This document shows positions 34,225-42,751 of a stretch of DNA of 64,000 bases, one piece after another. The number at the start of each line of letters is the position of its first letter. Position 1 is the stretch's first letter. This stretch comes from Zestomonas insulae (GTDB lineage Bacteria > Pseudomonadota > Gammaproteobacteria > Pseudomonadales > Pseudomonadaceae). The notes under the pieces were generated by a model, which saw only the letters and a program-made list of their open reading frames with translations, searched no databases and was not told the DNA's origin. The position numbers and the translations under genes are program-made. Location of the stretch: assembly GCF_016901015.1 (NCBI RefSeq), contig NZ_JAFEUP010000005.1, positions 434,001 through 498,000 of the forward strand, in the 5' to 3' direction.

Positions 34225-34878
34225 CTAATCGCCTGCCCACAGCGCGCGCACTTGTCGGCAGGCGGCCTCCAACGGATTGATCAGCGCCACGTCGAAACGC
34301 CCCTGCAGCGCCTCCGCGGCGGCCACCAACGGACCGCCGCCGATGATCACCGCAGCCAGCGCTTCCTCGGCCAGCGTCGCCTCGATGCACTGCGCCAGCG
34401 CCTCGCGCAGCGCCGACGGATCGTCGAGCAGGGTCTGCGCCGCTGCGCCGGTCAGGCGCAGCCCGGCGTACTGCGCGGCGCAGCCGTGGTGCGCCACCTG
34501 GGAGGCGATGGCGGTCTGCAGCTCGGGGGTGATGGTGACGATGGCGAAGCGCCCGTGCGCCGCCGCGGCCTGGATCGCGCAGGCGCCGATGCCGAGCAGC
34601 GGGACGCGCAGGCGGGCGCGCAGGGCAGCGCTGCCGGGATCGCCGAACGCCGCCAGGAGCACCGCGTCGAAGCCGGCGAACGCCTGCGCGGGCAGGCGGG
34701 CGAGGGCGCTGGCAGCAGCCTGCAGGTCGGCCGGGCTGGCCAGCAGCGGCGGGGCGTCGGCCAGGGTCAGGCCGTCGACCTGGTAGCCCGTGGCAAGCAC
34801 GCGGCGCGCCGTGGCGAGCATTGCCGCGGTGTGCGCCGCCGTGCTGTTGGGGTTGAGCAGCAGGACCCGGCGGGCCAC
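34225..34878 (-). CDS. Asp/Glu racemase superfamily protein lacking both catalytic cysteines
   Basis: A 217-residue protein of the hydantoin/aspartate racemase fold: LNPNST at the N-terminus (family substrate loop), AAFGDPG at 76-82 and IIGGGPL at 178-184. In active racemases these two loops read CFGDPG-like and GCAG-like with one Cys each; here they are A77 and G181. The Cys at 100, 133, 164 and 207 are at other places. The enzyme may use a different chemistry, or bind ligand without racemising. The gene starts at ATG 34878, next to yheV-like and prlC genes. Confidence 0.75.
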   Translation of the reverse strand: MARRVLLLNPNSTAAHTAAMLATARRVLATGYQVDGLTLADAPPLLASPADLQAAASALARLPAQAFAGFDAVLLAAFGDPGSAALRARLRVPLLGIGACAIQAAAAHGRFAIVTITPELQTAIASQVAHHGCAAQYAGLRLTGAAAQTLLDDPSALREALAQCIEATLAEEALAAVIIGGGPLVAAAEALQGRFDVALINPLEAACRQVRALWAGD

Positions 34879-34887
34879 CGACGCGCC

Positions 34888-35160
34888 CTACTCGGGCTTT
34901 TTCAGCTTCGGGTTGGGGAAGAACTGCACGCCCTGCACGCGCGGGTCAGCTGGCTTCTTCGGCGCGTTGAGGTTGACCCGCGTACCGAGTTCCTTGGGCA
35001 CCGACTGGCCCTGGGCGTTGAGCGTGTCGCTGTAGCCACAGGCCACGCATTCGCGGTGCGGGGTGCCGTCGACGTCCCACATCTTGATGGTGTCCATGGC
35101 GCTGCACGCCGGGCATACCGCGCCGGCGATGAAGCGTTTGGTCACGGGCAGATCGCTCAT
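34888..35160 (-). CDS. YheV-family putative metal-binding protein (DUF2387)
   Basis: A 90-residue protein with four cysteines in two pairs (CPAC near 16-19, CVAC near 38-41), a likely zinc ribbon. It is the usual neighbour of oligopeptidase A. Its ATG overlaps the prlC stop (ATGA). The function is unknown. Confidence 0.88.
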   Translation of the reverse strand: MSDLPVTKRFIAGAVCPACSAMDTIKMWDVDGTPHRECVACGYSDTLNAQGQSVPKELGTRVNLNAPKKPADPRVQGVQFFPNPKLKKPE

Positions 35161-37214
35161 GCCGCCTCCTCGCTGAGCCCGGAATGGCGCAGCAACGCAT
35201 CGATCGATGGCTCGCGGCCGCGGAAGTCGACGAACAGCAACATCGGCTCCTGCGAACCGCCGCGGGCGAGGATCGCCTCGCGGAACGCGCGGCCGGTGGC
35301 CGGGTTGAGCACGCCTTCCTCCTCGAACTTGGAGAAGGCGTCGGCGGACAGCACTTCCGCCCACTTGTAGCTGTAGTAACCGGCCGCGTAACCGCCGGAG
35401 AAGATGTGCGCAAAGCTGTTGGCGAAGCGGTTCCAGCTCGGCGGCACCAGCACCGCCACCTCGTCGCGCACCGCGCCGAGCACGTCGAGCACGCTGCGCC
35501 CGTCGCCGTGCGTGGCGTGCAGTTCGAAGTCGAACAGCGAGAACTCCAGCTGGCGGACCATCATCAGCCCGGACTGGAAGTTCTTCGCGGCGAGCATCTT
35601 GTCCAGCAGGTCCTGCGGCAGCGGCTCGCCGGATTCGTAGTGGCCGGAAATCAGCGCCAGACCCTCCGGCTCCCAGCACCAGTTCTCCATGAACTGGCTG
35701 GGCAGCTCCACCGCGTCCCAGGCCACGCCGTTGATCCCCGAGGCGCCGGCATGCTCGACGCGGGTCAGCAGGTGGTGCAGGCCGTGGCCGAACTCGTGGA
35801 ACAGCGTGGTGACTTCGTCGTGGGTGAGCAGCGCCGGCTTGCCACCGACTGCCGGAGTGAAGTTGCACACCAGGTCGGCCACCGGGCTGATCAGGCTGCC
35901 GTCGGCGGCGCGGCGCTTGTCGCGCGCGCCGTCCATCCACGCGCCGCCGCGCTTGTTGGCGCGCGCGTAGAGGTCGAAGAAAAAGCGCCCGACGCGCTGG
36001 CCATTTTCGCTGATCTCGAACAGGCGTACGTCCGGGTGCCAGCTGTCGAAGCCGGCCAGTTCCTTGATCTGGATGCCGTACAGGCGCTCGACGATGGCGA
36101 ACAGCCCGGTCAGCACCTTGTCGATCGGGAACCAGGCGCGCACCTGCTCCTGGGAGATGCTGTAGCGCTGCTGGCGCAGTTTCTCGCTGTAGTAGCCGAC
36201 GTCCCAGCTCTGCAGGTCGCTGACGCCCTGTTCGGCGGCGAACGCCTTGAGCTCGTCGAGGTCCTGGGCGGCAAAGGGCTTGCTGCGCCCCGCCAGGTCC
36301 CGCAGGAAGCCGAGCACCTGGTCGGTCGATTCGGCCATCTTGGTGGCCAGCGACAGCTCGGCGAAGTTGCCGAAGCCGAGCAGGCGCGCCAGCTCCTGGC
36401 GCAGGTCGAGGATCTGCTCCATCAGCGGGCCGTTGTCGTGCTGGCCAGCGTTCGGGCCCTGATCGGAGGCGCGGGTGGCGTAGGCGCTGTACAGCTCCTG
36501 GCGCAGCGCGCGGTCGTCGGCGTAGGTCATCACCGCGTAGTAGCTGGGGAATTCCAGGCTGATCAGCCAGCCGTCCAGACCCTTGGCCTGCGCGGCCTGG
36601 GCCATCTGCGCCTTGGCCGAGTCGGTGATGCCGGAAAGCAGCGCTTCGTCGCCGACCTGCTTGGTCCACGCCTGGGTGGCGTCGAGCAGCTGATTGGAGA
36701 AGTTGCTGGTCAGCTCGGAGAGCTTCATCTGGATTTCGCCGTAGCGCTTCTGCTCGGCGGCCGGCAGGTCGATGCCGGACAGGCGGAAGTCGCGCAGGGC
36801 GTGCTCGAGGATGGTCGTCTGCGCCACCTCGAAGCCGCTCGCCGCCGGGCTGCCGGCCAGCGCCTGGTAGGCGTCGAACAGCGCCTTGTTCTGCCCCAGT
36901 TCGGTCCAGTATTCGGACAGTTTGGGCAGGCAGGCCTCGTAGGCGCTGCGCAGCTCGGCGTTGTTGCACACCGCGTTGAGGTGGCTGACCGGGCTCCAGG
37001 CGCGGCCGAGGCGCGCGCCCAGTTCGTCGAGCGGCTGCACCAGGGAATCCCAGCTCGGCGCGGCCGGCTGGGCGGCGAGCAGCGCGGCGACGGCGGCGCG
37101 GCTGTCGGCGAGAATGCTGTCGATGGCCGGCTCGACGTGCTCGGGCTTGATCAGCGAATAGGGCGGCAGGTCGAAGTCTTGGAGGAGGGGATTGCTGGCA
37201 GTCACGGCATTCAC
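35157..37214 (-). CDS. prlC: Oligopeptidase A (M3 metallopeptidase)
   Basis: A 685-residue cytoplasmic zinc peptidase that degrades short peptides, including cleaved signal peptides. The zinc motif FHEFGHGLHH is near residue 472, with the third ligand Glu in the following helix. Length matches E. coli PrlC/OpdA. It is divergent from the gamma-carbonic anhydrase gene and coupled to the YheV-like gene. Confidence 0.96.
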   Translation of the reverse strand: MNAVTASNPLLQDFDLPPYSLIKPEHVEPAIDSILADSRAAVAALLAAQPAAPSWDSLVQPLDELGARLGRAWSPVSHLNAVCNNAELRSAYEACLPKLSEYWTELGQNKALFDAYQALAGSPAASGFEVAQTTILEHALRDFRLSGIDLPAAEQKRYGEIQMKLSELTSNFSNQLLDATQAWTKQVGDEALLSGITDSAKAQMAQAAQAKGLDGWLISLEFPSYYAVMTYADDRALRQELYSAYATRASDQGPNAGQHDNGPLMEQILDLRQELARLLGFGNFAELSLATKMAESTDQVLGFLRDLAGRSKPFAAQDLDELKAFAAEQGVSDLQSWDVGYYSEKLRQQRYSISQEQVRAWFPIDKVLTGLFAIVERLYGIQIKELAGFDSWHPDVRLFEISENGQRVGRFFFDLYARANKRGGAWMDGARDKRRAADGSLISPVADLVCNFTPAVGGKPALLTHDEVTTLFHEFGHGLHHLLTRVEHAGASGINGVAWDAVELPSQFMENWCWEPEGLALISGHYESGEPLPQDLLDKMLAAKNFQSGLMMVRQLEFSLFDFELHATHGDGRSVLDVLGAVRDEVAVLVPPSWNRFANSFAHIFSGGYAAGYYSYKWAEVLSADAFSKFEEEGVLNPATGRAFREAILARGGSQEPMLLFVDFRGREPSIDALLRHSGLSEEAA

Positions 37215-37313
37215 CTGTGGCGGAAGGGAGTTCGGGCGAGCGGCAGGCGTTCGACCCGTATGCCGCCATCTTAATTACAATCGACGGCAACCGCAGCTTG
37301 AGAGGTTTCTATC

Positions 37314-37856
37314 GTGGCGATTCGTACTTACCGCGGCATGCGTCCGCAACTCGGCGCCCGGGTGTTCGTCGACAGCTCCGCCGTGGTGATCGGCGACGTG
37401 CAGCTCGGCGAGGACAGCTCGGTGTGGCCGCTGACGGTGATCCGCGGCGACATGCACCGCATCCGCATCGGCGCACGCACCAGCGTGCAGGATGGCAGCG
37501 TGCTGCACATCACCCACGCCGGGCCGTTCAATCCGGACGGCTTCCCGCTGACCATCGGCGACGAAGTGACCATCGGCCACCAGGTGACCCTGCACGGCTG
37601 CACGCTGGGCAACCGCATCCTGGTCGGCATGGGCAGCATCGTGATGGACGGCGCGGTGGTCGAGGACGAGGTGGTGATCGGCGCCGGCAGCCTGGTGCCG
37701 CCTGGCAAGCGCCTGGAAAGCGGCTTCCTGTATGTCGGCCGTCCGGTCAGCCAGGCGCGCCCGCTGACCGACAAGGAGCGCGCGTTCTTCAGCTACAGCG
37801 CCGGCAACTACGTGAAGCTCAAGGACCTGCACCTGGCCGAGGGCTACGACGCCTAG
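37314..37856 (+). CDS. Gamma-class carbonic anhydrase-family protein
   Basis: A 180-residue left-handed beta-helix protein (YrdA/PaaY type) made of hexapeptide repeats. Zinc-ligand histidines are in RTSVQDGSVLHITH, EVTIGHQVTLHG. The acidic active-site residues of the Cam enzyme are not obvious, so activity may be weak or on other substrates. The start is GTG with AGAGG 8 bases upstream. Confidence 0.92.
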   Translation: MAIRTYRGMRPQLGARVFVDSSAVVIGDVQLGEDSSVWPLTVIRGDMHRIRIGARTSVQDGSVLHITHAGPFNPDGFPLTIGDEVTIGHQVTLHGCTLGNRILVGMGSIVMDGAVVEDEVVIGAGSLVPPGKRLESGFLYVGRPVSQARPLTDKERAFFSYSAGNYVKLKDLHLAEGYDA

Positions 37857-37877
37857 TCGGCCGGTGCCAAGCGCCGG

Positions 37878-39266
37878 CTAGCGCAGCGCCGTCGCACCCG
37901 GCCAGCCGCCGCCCAGCGCGCGGTACAGGCCGACGCTGGCCTGCAGGCGCTCGAGCTGGAACTGCGCCAGCTCGTCCTGTGCGGCATACAGGGTGCGCTG
38001 CGCGTCGAGCAGGGTGAGCAGGGTGTCGGCGCCGGCCCGGTAGCGCGCCTCGGCGAGGCGGAAGGCCAGTTGCGCCTGACTCAGCACTTCATCCTGCGCC
38101 GCGCGCTTGGCCGCGCTGCCGCTCAGCGCATTGAGCGCCACCTCGACGTCGGCGAAGGCGGCGACGATCGCCCCGCGGTAGTCGGCGAGCAGTTCCGCAC
38201 GGCGGCCGATGGCCAGGTCGCGTTCGGCGGCCAGGCGGCCGTTGTCGAAGATCGGCGCGGTCAGCGCCGCGCCCAGCGAATAGACCGGATCGGCGAACAG
38301 CCGGCTGAGGCTGCCGTTGCCGCCACTCAGCGCCGCGGCCAGGTCGAGGCGCGGCAGCAGCGCCGCACGCGCCGCGGCGACATCCGCATCGCCGGCCAGC
38401 AGGGCGGCCTCGGCGCGGGCCAGGTCGGGACGCCGTTCGAGCAGCGCGCTGGGCAGCCCGGCGCCGAGCGCCGGCGCCAGCACGGCATCCAGCTGTGCGG
38501 CGCTGACGCCGTCCAGTTCGGTAACGCTGACGCCGAGCAGCACGGCGAGGGCGGTGCGGCTGTCCTCGGCCTGCTGGCGCAGGTCGGCGAGCAGGCGCTG
38601 CTGGGTGGCCACCACGCCGCGCTGCTGGGCCAGCTCCAGGGCCACCGCGGCGCCGGCGCGCCAGCGTGCCTCGACGGTCCGCAGCACGCGTTCGGCGTTG
38701 GCCAGGTTGAGCGCGGCGATGCGCGTGCGTTCGCGCAGGCCGACGCCCTGCAGCCAGGTGGTCGCCACCGCCGCGCTGAGGCTGACCTGCAGCGCGTCGC
38801 GGTCGAAGGCGCTGGCGCGCAGGTCCAGTTCGGCGGCCTGTCGGGTACTGCGCAGGCGGCCCCACAGGTCAACTTCGTAGCTGGCGGCGAGGCTGCCGTT
38901 GTAATGGTTACCGGCGGTGGCCGGATTACCGCCGAGGCGCGCTTCGCGACTGCCGGCCAGGCTGGCGTCCAGGCGCGGCAGCAGCGCCGCGCCGGCCAGT
39001 CGCGCACTGGCTTCGGCCTGCTGCACGCGCGCCGCGGCGCTGGCCAGGTCGGGGCTGTGCGCCAGCGCCTCGGCCACCAGGCGGTCCAGCTCGGCGCTGC
39101 CGAAGGCGCGCCACCAGGCGGCGTCGACGGCATCGGCCTGGCCACTGGCGTGCCGCCACTGCGCCGGGGCGTGCGGCAGCGGCGGGGCGGCCGCCTCGCG
39201 CTGGCTGCAGCCCAGCAGGGCGAGGGCGGCGAGCAGCGTCACACAGGGTTTCCACATCGGTCTCAT
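37878..39266 (-). CDS. Outer-membrane efflux lipoprotein (OprM/OpmQ-like) of the MacAB-type exporter
   Basis: A 462-residue outer membrane factor with lipobox LLGC (Cys near 20). Two repeated OEP domains are visible, with HSPDLASAAARVQQAEA in the first and ERRPDLARAEAALLAGDADVAAARAALLP in the second. It should form the trimeric channel for the MacA-MacB pair just upstream. The start at 39266 overlaps the macB stop (ATGA). Confidence 0.92.
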   Translation of the reverse strand: MRPMWKPCVTLLAALALLGCSQREAAAPPLPHAPAQWRHASGQADAVDAAWWRAFGSAELDRLVAEALAHSPDLASAAARVQQAEASARLAGAALLPRLDASLAGSREARLGGNPATAGNHYNGSLAASYEVDLWGRLRSTRQAAELDLRASAFDRDALQVSLSAAVATTWLQGVGLRERTRIAALNLANAERVLRTVEARWRAGAAVALELAQQRGVVATQQRLLADLRQQAEDSRTALAVLLGVSVTELDGVSAAQLDAVLAPALGAGLPSALLERRPDLARAEAALLAGDADVAAARAALLPRLDLAAALSGGNGSLSRLFADPVYSLGAALTAPIFDNGRLAAERDLAIGRRAELLADYRGAIVAAFADVEVALNALSGSAAKRAAQDEVLSQAQLAFRLAEARYRAGADTLLTLLDAQRTLYAAQDELAQFQLERLQASVGLYRALGGGWPGATALR

Positions 39267-41227
39267 TCCAGGGTCAACGCCACGACCGGGTCGAGCCCGG
39301 CCGCGGTTTTCGCGGGCAGATAGCCGAACAGCAGGCCGGTGGCCACCGCGCAGGCGAAGGCGGCGAGCATGGCGCTGAACGAGAAGATCAGCGGCACCTG
39401 CCAGAGCAGCAGCGCGGCGCCGACCAGCAGGCCGAGCGCCACACCGACGCTGCCGCCGACCAGGGTGACCAGCACCGCCTCGCCGAGGAACTGCTGGAGG
39501 ATGTCGCGCTGGCGCGCGCCGGTGGCCATGCGGATGCCGATCTCGCGGGTGCGTTCGCGCACGGTCATAAGCATCACGTTCATCACCCCGATGCCGCCGA
39601 CCAGCAGCGACACCGCGGCAATCAGGCCGAGCATGCGGGTCATGCTGTCCTGGGTTTCCGCCTCGGCGAGCACCTTGGCGGCGGCGTTGTCGACATCGAA
39701 GTCCTCGCGGCCGTGGCGCGCCAGGAGCAGCTCGCGCACCGCCTCGCCGGCAGCCTTGACCTGGCCGGTGGAGGCTGCGGTGAGGGTCGCGTACTCCGGC
39801 TCGAGAATGTCCTGATAGACCCGCGCGCGGCCGGCCTGGTAGGGGATGAAGACCATCTCGTCGTAGTAGTCGGCGCCGGATTCCTTGCCCTTCTCGGCCA
39901 TCACGCCGATCACCTCGAACGGCGCGTCGCCGATCAGCAGCTGGCGGCCGAGCGGCTGCGGCTCGTCGCGGAAGAACACCTGGCGCGCCTTGTGGCCGAG
40001 CACCACCACCGGCGCCAGGGCGCGGTTCTCGCTGGCGGTGAAGAAGCGCCCGGCGGCCAGCGGCCAGTGATGGATACCGGGCAGCTGCTCGTTGCTGGCG
40101 TACACGTAGATGTCGCGGGCCACATTGCCGTACTGCACGTTGAGCGGGTTGCCGATCACCGGGGTGGCCAGGTCGACCTCCGGCAGCGCGGCGACCGCCA
40201 GCATGTCGGCCTCGCTGAGCACACCCCAGGGGCCGCCCTCGGGTGGCTGGGCGCTGTACAGGTAGAGGGTGGTGGCGCCCATCGAGGCCATCTGGGTCAG
40301 CACCTTCTGCTTGGTGCCCAGACCGATGGCCAACATGACGATCACCGAGGCCACGCCGATGACGATGCCGAGCAGGGTCAGCGCGGTGCGGAAGCGGTTC
40401 AGCCACATCACCCGCCAGGCCGAGCGCGCCACCTCGTCGAAGGCGCTCCACCAGGACAGCGCGCGGCCGTGCCCGGCCTGATCCAGCGCCGGCAACGGCA
40501 GCGCGCTGGCGCTCGGCTGCGCGCCGCTATCGGCGACGATCGCGCCGTCGCGGATCTCGATAACCCGCTGCGCCTGGGCGGCGACGTCGCGGTCGTGGGT
40601 GATGAGGATCACCGTGTGGCCGGCGCCGGCCAGCTCGCGGAGCAGCGCCATGACCTCCTGGCCGCTGTGCGAATCGAGTGCGCCGGTCGGTTCGTCGGCG
40701 AGGATGATCCGTCCGCCGTTCATCAGCGCGCGGGCGATCGACACGCGCTGCTGCTGACCGCCGGACAACTGGCTGGGGCGGTGCTCGAGGCGTTCGCCGA
40801 GGCCCAGGCGGGTGAGCAGCGCGGCGGCCCGTGCCTGGCGCTGCTCGGCCGGCAGGCCGGCGTACAGCGCGGGGATTTCCACGTTCTCGCGCGCCGACTC
40901 GGTGGCGATCAGGTGGTAGCCCTGGAACACGAAGCCGAACGCCTCGCGGCGCAGCCAGGCCAGCTGGTCGGCGTCGAACTCGGCGACGTCGCGGCCGGCG
41001 AAACGGTAGGTGCCGGAGCTCGGCCGGTCGAGACAGCCGAGCAGGTGCATCAGCGTCGACTTGCCGGAGCCCGAGGCGCCGACGATGGCGACGAACTCGC
41101 CGGCGACGATGCGCAGGCTGACGCCACGCAGCACCTCGGTCTCGGGCGCACCGTCGCGGCCGCCGTAGCTGCGCCGCAGGTTGTCCAGCTCGATCAGCGG
41201 CACCTCGGCTGATCCAGCGGCTACCAC
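39263..41227 (-). CDS. MacB-family ABC exporter (PvdT-like)
   Basis: A 654-residue fusion of an N-terminal ATPase and a C-terminal MacB permease. Walker A GASGSGKST is near residue 55, signature LSGGQQQRVSIA near 157, Walker B ILADEPTGALD. The permease has one helix near 280, a large periplasmic domain (about 300-520) and three helices at the end. Start GTG at 41227 overlaps the macA end. MacB-type pumps in Pseudomonas (PvdRT) export siderophore from the periplasm; substrate here unproven. Confidence 0.93.
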   Translation of the reverse strand: MVAAGSAEVPLIELDNLRRSYGGRDGAPETEVLRGVSLRIVAGEFVAIVGASGSGKSTLMHLLGCLDRPSSGTYRFAGRDVAEFDADQLAWLRREAFGFVFQGYHLIATESARENVEIPALYAGLPAEQRQARAAALLTRLGLGERLEHRPSQLSGGQQQRVSIARALMNGGRIILADEPTGALDSHSGQEVMALLRELAGAGHTVILITHDRDVAAQAQRVIEIRDGAIVADSGAQPSASALPLPALDQAGHGRALSWWSAFDEVARSAWRVMWLNRFRTALTLLGIVIGVASVIVMLAIGLGTKQKVLTQMASMGATTLYLYSAQPPEGGPWGVLSEADMLAVAALPEVDLATPVIGNPLNVQYGNVARDIYVYASNEQLPGIHHWPLAAGRFFTASENRALAPVVVLGHKARQVFFRDEPQPLGRQLLIGDAPFEVIGVMAEKGKESGADYYDEMVFIPYQAGRARVYQDILEPEYATLTAASTGQVKAAGEAVRELLLARHGREDFDVDNAAAKVLAEAETQDSMTRMLGLIAAVSLLVGGIGVMNVMLMTVRERTREIGIRMATGARQRDILQQFLGEAVLVTLVGGSVGVALGLLVGAALLLWQVPLIFSFSAMLAAFACAVATGLLFGYLPAKTAAGLDPVVALTLE

Positions 41228-42390
41228 TGGAACCTCGCCACGCGGGTGTCCGGCAGATCGGCGGTGATCACCTGCTCGCCTTCATTGACCCCGGCGAGGA
41301 TTTCCACCAGTTGGCGGCTGCGCGCGCCGATCTGCACCTCGCGCGCCTCGGCGCGGCCCTTGGCGTCGAGCACGCGCAGGCGGAAGTGGCCGGGCTGGCC
41401 GTCGACCGCCTGCAACGCTTCCAGCGGTGCAGTCAGCACGCCGCGCGCCGCGGCGGTGACGAACACCACCTGGGCGGTCATCTGCGGCATCAGCACGCCG
41501 TCGCGGTTGTCGACGTCGAACAGCACGGTGTACTGCACCGCCTTGGTCACCTGCGGGGTCGCCGGGGCATCGCCGGACGCCGTCGGCGGCAGCGGCGGGG
41601 CCGGCAGCACCTGGCGGATCTGCCCGGGCCAGCGCCGGCCGTCGCCGCCGAGGGTGGTGAAGTACAGCGCCAGACCCGGCTTGAGCTGGCGGATGTCGGC
41701 CTCGGAAACCTTGGTCCAGGCGGTCATCGCGCTGAGGTCGGCAATGCGCAGCACGGTCGGCGTCTGGTAGGTGGCGTTGAGCGTCTGCCCCTGCTTGACG
41801 TCGACGCCCAGCACGGTGCCGGCGATCGGCGCGTAGAGCCGCGTGTAACCGAGCTGCGCCTCGTTGCCGCGCAGCCGCGCCTGGCTTTCGGCGATCTGCG
41901 CGCGCAGCTGGGCGAGGCGCGCCTGCGCCGACTTCCAGGCGGCGGTGGCGACCTGCACGTCTTCCTCGCGGGTCGCCTCGTCGCGCGCCAGCTGCTGCTG
42001 GCGCTGGTACTGCTGGCGCGCCAGGTCGAGCTGCGCCTGCTGCTCGGCGAGCTGTGCGCGCAATCCGGCGAGCGCCGCGCGGTCGGCCTCTACCGTGGCC
42101 TCGTGGAGGCTGGCGTCGATCTCGGCGAGCAGCTGGCCCTTGGCGACCTGGTCGCCGGGCTGCACGTGCAGGCGCAGCACCTGGCCGGAGACCTGCGCGC
42201 CGACCTCCACCGACTCGCGCGGCTGCAGGGTGCCAATCGCCACCACGGTGGCCTCGACATCGCCACGCGCGACCGCCTGGGTGGCGAAGCGCGCCGGCGC
42301 CTCGCCCTGCCACCACCAGGCGCCGAGCAGCGCGCCCGGCACCAGTGCCAGCAGCAGCCAGCGGCCCTTGGAACGAAGAAGCGAACTCAT
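41221..42390 (-). CDS. MacA-family periplasmic adaptor (PvdR-like)
   Basis: A 389-residue membrane fusion protein: one N-terminal helix (residues 11-27), a lipoyl half (RESVEVGAQVSGQVLRLHVQPGDQVAKG), a coiled-coil hairpin (about 95-175), the second lipoyl half (APIAGTVLGVDVKQG) and beta-barrel domains. It links MacB to the outer membrane channel. It starts 22 bases after the DUF3325 gene and overlaps macB. Confidence 0.93.
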   Translation of the reverse strand: MSSLLRSKGRWLLLALVPGALLGAWWWQGEAPARFATQAVARGDVEATVVAIGTLQPRESVEVGAQVSGQVLRLHVQPGDQVAKGQLLAEIDASLHEATVEADRAALAGLRAQLAEQQAQLDLARQQYQRQQQLARDEATREEDVQVATAAWKSAQARLAQLRAQIAESQARLRGNEAQLGYTRLYAPIAGTVLGVDVKQGQTLNATYQTPTVLRIADLSAMTAWTKVSEADIRQLKPGLALYFTTLGGDGRRWPGQIRQVLPAPPLPPTASGDAPATPQVTKAVQYTVLFDVDNRDGVLMPQMTAQVVFVTAAARGVLTAPLEALQAVDGQPGHFRLRVLDAKGRAEAREVQIGARSRQLVEILAGVNEGEQVITADLPDTRVARFQW

Positions 42391-42412
42391 GCGAAGAACA
42401 TCCTTGTGCGCA

Positions 42413-42751
42413 TTACAGGGTGAACAGCAGCGGCACGACGGCCAGCGTCGCCAGCCCCGCCAGCGCGGCGGTCAGGCGTGGCGCATAGGGCAGCAGCAGC
42501 ACCAGACCGAGCGCCGCGGCGCTGAGCAGGCCGCACCAGACCACCGGACCGACCGCGCTGCCCCACACCTGCAGGCACGGCCACAGGGCCAGCGCCAGCA
42601 GCAGCCAGCCGGCCAGGCGCAGCGCGCGCTGGCGGCGCGGCGCCTTACCGGCCCAGACCTGCTTATGATGCCGATCCATGCCCAGGCACAGGCCGGCCAG
42701 GCCGGCGAAGGCGAGGGCGCTGCCCAGCGCCAGTGCGACATTCAGCTCCAT
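42413..42751 (-). CDS. DUF3325 small membrane protein
   Basis: A 112-residue protein with about four hydrophobic helices, of the DUF3325 type found beside PepSY reductases and siderophore receptors. Its ATG overlaps the stop of the PepSY gene (TGATG). A likely partner subunit of an inner-membrane siderophore reductase. Confidence 0.82.
   Translation of the reverse strand: MELNVALALGSALAFAGLAGLCLGMDRHHKQVWAGKAPRRQRALRLAGWLLLALALWPCLQVWGSAVGPVVWCGLLSAAALGLVLLLPYAPRLTAALAGLATLAVVPLLFTL

Noticed and set aside
34888..37290. An 800-residue minus-strand frame ending in the YheV-like protein
   Set aside because: Only the last 90 residues are real; the rest is another frame of prlC, and the ATGA overlap at 35160 gives the proper start.
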